Of a DNA stretch of 64,000 nucleotides, positions 62,031 to 64,000 are shown one piece after another. The DNA is taken from assembly GCA_019084245.1 (NCBI GenBank), contig JAHRFE010000027.1, positions 62,001 through 126,000 on the forward strand, given 5' to 3'. Every line of letters starts with the position of its first letter. The first letter of the stretch is position 1. The notes below the pieces were generated by a model that had not been told where the DNA came from, did not search any database, and saw nothing but the letters and a program-made list of their open reading frames with translations. Position numbers and translations under genes: made by a program. The stretch is from Hoeflea sp. (GTDB taxonomy: Bacteria; Pseudomonadota; Alphaproteobacteria; Rhizobiales; Rhizobiaceae).

Positions 62031-62843
62031 CTAAACGACGCTTATGTCAGGCGCATCAACAGCCTTCATGCCGACCGTGTGATAGCCCGAATCGACATGC
62101 AGGATTTCTCCGGTGACGGCGCGTGACAGGTCCGACACCAGATAGAGCGCCGAATCGCCGACCTCATCAATGGTCACGGTGCGCTTGAGCGGCGAATTGT
62201 ATTCGTTCCACTTCAGGATATAGCGGAAATCGCCGATGCCCGAAGCGGCCAATGTCTTGATCGGGCCGGCCGAAATCGCGTTGACCCGGATGTTGGAGCC
62301 GCCGAGATCGACCGCGAGATAGCGCACGCTCGCCTCAAGAGCTGCCTTGGCGACGCCCATGACATTGTAATGCGGCATCACCTTCTCGGCGCCATAATAA
62401 GTCAGCGTCAGGATCGAACCGCCATCGGTCATCAAGGGCTCGGCCCGCTTGGCCACCGCCGTCAGCGAATAGACCGAAATATCCATGGTGCGGTTGAAGT
62501 TCTCCCGGCTGGTCTCGACATAGCGGCCGGTGAGCTCATCCTTGTCGGAAAACGCAATGGCGTGAACCACGAAGTCAAGTTTGCCCCACTTCGATTCGAT
62601 TTCGGCGAACACGGCGTCGATGGTGTCGAGATCGGTGACGTCGCAGTGACCGGCGACAATGGCGCCAAGTTCAGCGGCCAGCGGTTCGACGCGCTTCTTC
62701 AGCGCTTCGCCCTGGTAGGTGAGCGCCAGTTCGGCGCCCGCGTCGGCGCAAGCCTTTGCAATGCCCCAGGCGATGGACCGATTGTTGGCCACGCCCATGA
62801 TCAGGCCGCGTTTGCCTTTCATCAGGCCGGAAGTGTCAGCCAT
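62031..62843 (-). CDS. fabI: enoyl-[acyl-carrier-protein] reductase FabI
   Basis: A 270-residue SDR enzyme that reduces trans-2-enoyl-ACP with NADH, the final step of each fatty acid elongation cycle. It has the FabI-type GVANNRSIAWGIAK (17-30), the active-site Tyr159 and Lys166 in HYNVMGVAKAALE (Y-x6-K), and the AISAGPIKTLAASGI loop. The ATG at 62843 is preceded by AGGGAG; earlier in-frame codons were dropped. It is the target class of triclosan-type inhibitors in general. It runs in the same direction as the dnaJ-like gene upstream. Confidence 0.96.
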   Translation of the reverse strand: MADTSGLMKGKRGLIMGVANNRSIAWGIAKACADAGAELALTYQGEALKKRVEPLAAELGAIVAGHCDVTDLDTIDAVFAEIESKWGKLDFVVHAIAFSDKDELTGRYVETSRENFNRTMDISVYSLTAVAKRAEPLMTDGGSILTLTYYGAEKVMPHYNVMGVAKAALEASVRYLAVDLGGSNIRVNAISAGPIKTLAASGIGDFRYILKWNEYNSPLKRTVTIDEVGDSALYLVSDLSRAVTGEILHVDSGYHTVGMKAVDAPDISVV

Positions 62844-62948
62844 TGCATTCTCCCTCGAATTTGTCGCGCAGGCTATGGCACACGGGGCCTCTGGCTGCAA
62901 GTCACGGTGGTTACGGGCGCTCGGCGCCGGACGATTGTTTCAAAAGCT

Positions 62949-64000
62949 TCAAATATAGAGTTCCTTCCCGCCCGACCGCATCAGATCGATCAGCCGGGGA
63001 TCCGGTTTTTCCGGCAGCATCACCCGCAGGTGAACGAGAAGCGCGCCGCGCCGGCCCTTGGCGGTGGGAAGTCCCTTTTCCTGGACGCGAAGCACAGTGT
63101 CGGATCCGGACCACTGCGGAACTTCGATCTTCAGGGGACCATCGAGGCCCCGAAAAACAATGGATCCGCCGAGCACAGCCTCCGCAAGCGCAATACCGTG
63201 CTCGCCGTGCAGATCGGCGCCCGAGGAATGAAAATGCGGGTGCTTCTGGTGACGGATGGTGACGATGGCATCGCCGAGCGCGGACGGATCGGGTGAGGGA
63301 ACCTGGATCTCGGCCCCGTCGACGGTTCCCGCCGGCACCGCGAAGGCCACGGATCTGCCGCCCTCGAAGATAATGTCCGCGCGCGTACCGGCAAGGGCGG
63401 ATTCGAGGCTGATCTCGACGTGGTGCCGGGTCGCCGGCAGCGCCGATTGCGGCTTCTGGCGGGTCTTCCATTTTGCGAAAAGCGCATCAAGCGCATCCAG
63501 GGGATCTTCATCCATTCCAGGCGCGTTTGTCTCCGTCCGGCGTCCGGAGGTCTGCTTGTCCCGTGCCGCGTCCCTGGCAGCATTTTGCTTGGCTTGCCTG
63601 GCCGCTGCTTCCCCAAAGATATGGGCCACCATGTCCTTGAAGCTTGCCTCGTCCAGTTTGTCGCCCGGATCATCGCCGGCGTTTGCGCCGGAAGCGGCGC
63701 CCATCGTCTGCCTGCCCATGGCTTCCTTGAAAGCCTTGAAGGGGTTGACGGTAAAACCGCGGGCCGGTTTGGCCTGCCGCCGCCCCCGGGCGTCGATCTG
63801 TCCGCTGTCGAATTTCATCCGCAGTTCGGAATCGACCAGCAATTTGTAGGCATGGGCAATTTCCGCAAACCGGCCGCCGGCCTGCGGATCGCCCGGATTC
63901 TGATCCGGATGCCATGTCTTGGCGAGCTGCCGGTAGGCGCTCTTGATATCTTCAGTCCTGGCCGTCTTGCTGACGCCGAGCACCGTGTACGGACTACGCA
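62949..64000 (-). CDS. DnaJ-domain co-chaperone (5' end one base outside the window)
   Basis: About 350 residues. The frame reads to the last base of the window: codons RSPYTVLGVSK precede the first internal GTG, and the bases at 63999-64000 would complete a start codon with position 64001. The J-domain is intact, with the HPD motif in TWHPDQNPGDP, and is followed by a Gly/Ala-rich linker with helical parts. The C-terminal substrate-binding domain begins near residue 205 (HVEISLESALAG). There is no zinc-finger CXXCXGXG region, so this is a type II (CbpA/DnaJ-C-like) protein rather than DnaJ itself. It is upstream of fabI, as in other rhizobia. Confidence 0.85.
   Translation of the reverse strand, partial: RSPYTVLGVSKTARTEDIKSAYRQLAKTWHPDQNPGDPQAGGRFAEIAHAYKLLVDSELRMKFDSGQIDARGRRQAKPARGFTVNPFKAFKEAMGRQTMGAASGANAGDDPGDKLDEASFKDMVAHIFGEAAARQAKQNAARDAARDKQTSGRRTETNAPGMDEDPLDALDALFAKWKTRQKPQSALPATRHHVEISLESALAGTRADIIFEGGRSVAFAVPAGTVDGAEIQVPSPDPSALGDAIVTIRHQKHPHFHSSGADLHGEHGIALAEAVLGGSIVFRGLDGPLKIEVPQWSGSDTVLRVQEKGLPTAKGRRGALLVHLRVMLPEKPDPRLIDLMRSGGKELYI

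Noticed and set aside
1-64000. tRNA, rRNA, CRISPR arrays, transposases, integrases or plasmid origins
   Set aside because: I found no sequence with the required conserved features on either strand; a tRNAscan or ISfinder run would settle this.

Overview
The window is a typical high-G+C chromosomal stretch of an alphaproteobacterium of the Hyphomicrobiales (Rhizobiales), probably a Rhizobiaceae/Hoeflea-like genus. This is inferred from gene content: a BacA/SbmA peptide importer, a bdhA - patatin - xdhA cluster, an F0-only atp operon (I-a-c-b'-b), an HWE-type sensor kinase, a DUF6101 protein, an HPE1-like periplasmic protein, and the order dnaJ-fabI-phosphatase-aroC-ribB. I see no rRNA, tRNA, CRISPR array, transposase, integrase or phage gene.

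Layout. 1-3.5 kb: start of xdhA, patatin-like lipase and bdhA (leftward), then a divergent MFS transporter. 3.6-7.3 kb: bacA, a secreted polysaccharide deacetylase, a DksA-type zinc-finger protein, NnrU. 7.3-11 kb: TPR membrane protein, der, a SleB-type wall hydrolase. 11.2-14 kb: atpI-atpB-atpE-b'-b, with a good promoter and a clear terminator. 14-24.4 kb: rnhB, radical SAM protein, glycosyltransferase-like protein, ispE, large TPR protein, ispB, DUF2007, a methyltransferase, an S49 protease, a small membrane protein and glyQ. 24.4-31.4 kb: a PAS-GGDEF protein, lemA and a DUF2207 protein lie between glyQ and glyS. 31.4-41.2 kb: HWE kinase, HPE1-like protein, purD, ubiA, DUF6101, an FAD-linked oxidase, a TadG-like vWA protein, tsaC/sua5. 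41.4-44 kb: acyl-CoA dehydrogenase and enoyl-CoA hydratase. 44-47.4 kb: a repeat-rich, gene-poor stretch around a lipoprotein metalloprotease. 47.4-54.8 kb: leftward run of HDAC-like protein, xseB, pirin, a small secreted protein, dxs, a small secreted protein, tlyA and an RNA m5U methyltransferase. 54.9-64 kb: YcaQ-like protein, class I amidotransferase, class D beta-lactamase, ribB, aroC, DUF1344, GFA protein, histidine phosphatase, fabI, and a DnaJ-domain gene cut by the window end.

Most genes are housekeeping: ATP synthase F0, isoprenoid and quinone supply (dxs, ispE, ispB, ubiA), glycyl-tRNA synthetase, riboflavin, chorismate, fatty-acid and purine synthesis, and RNA modification. I found no complete new multi-gene system. 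The unusual signals are structural. glyS carries a duplicated 5' end upstream, an in-frame palindromic insertion and an AT-rich internal segment. A small secreted-protein gene with its own terminator sits between the intact pirin gene and a second copy of the pirin 3' end. A two-hairpin intergenic element occurs three times, each time at the 3' end of a leftward gene. Several families of palindromic repeats cluster at 44-47.4 kb.
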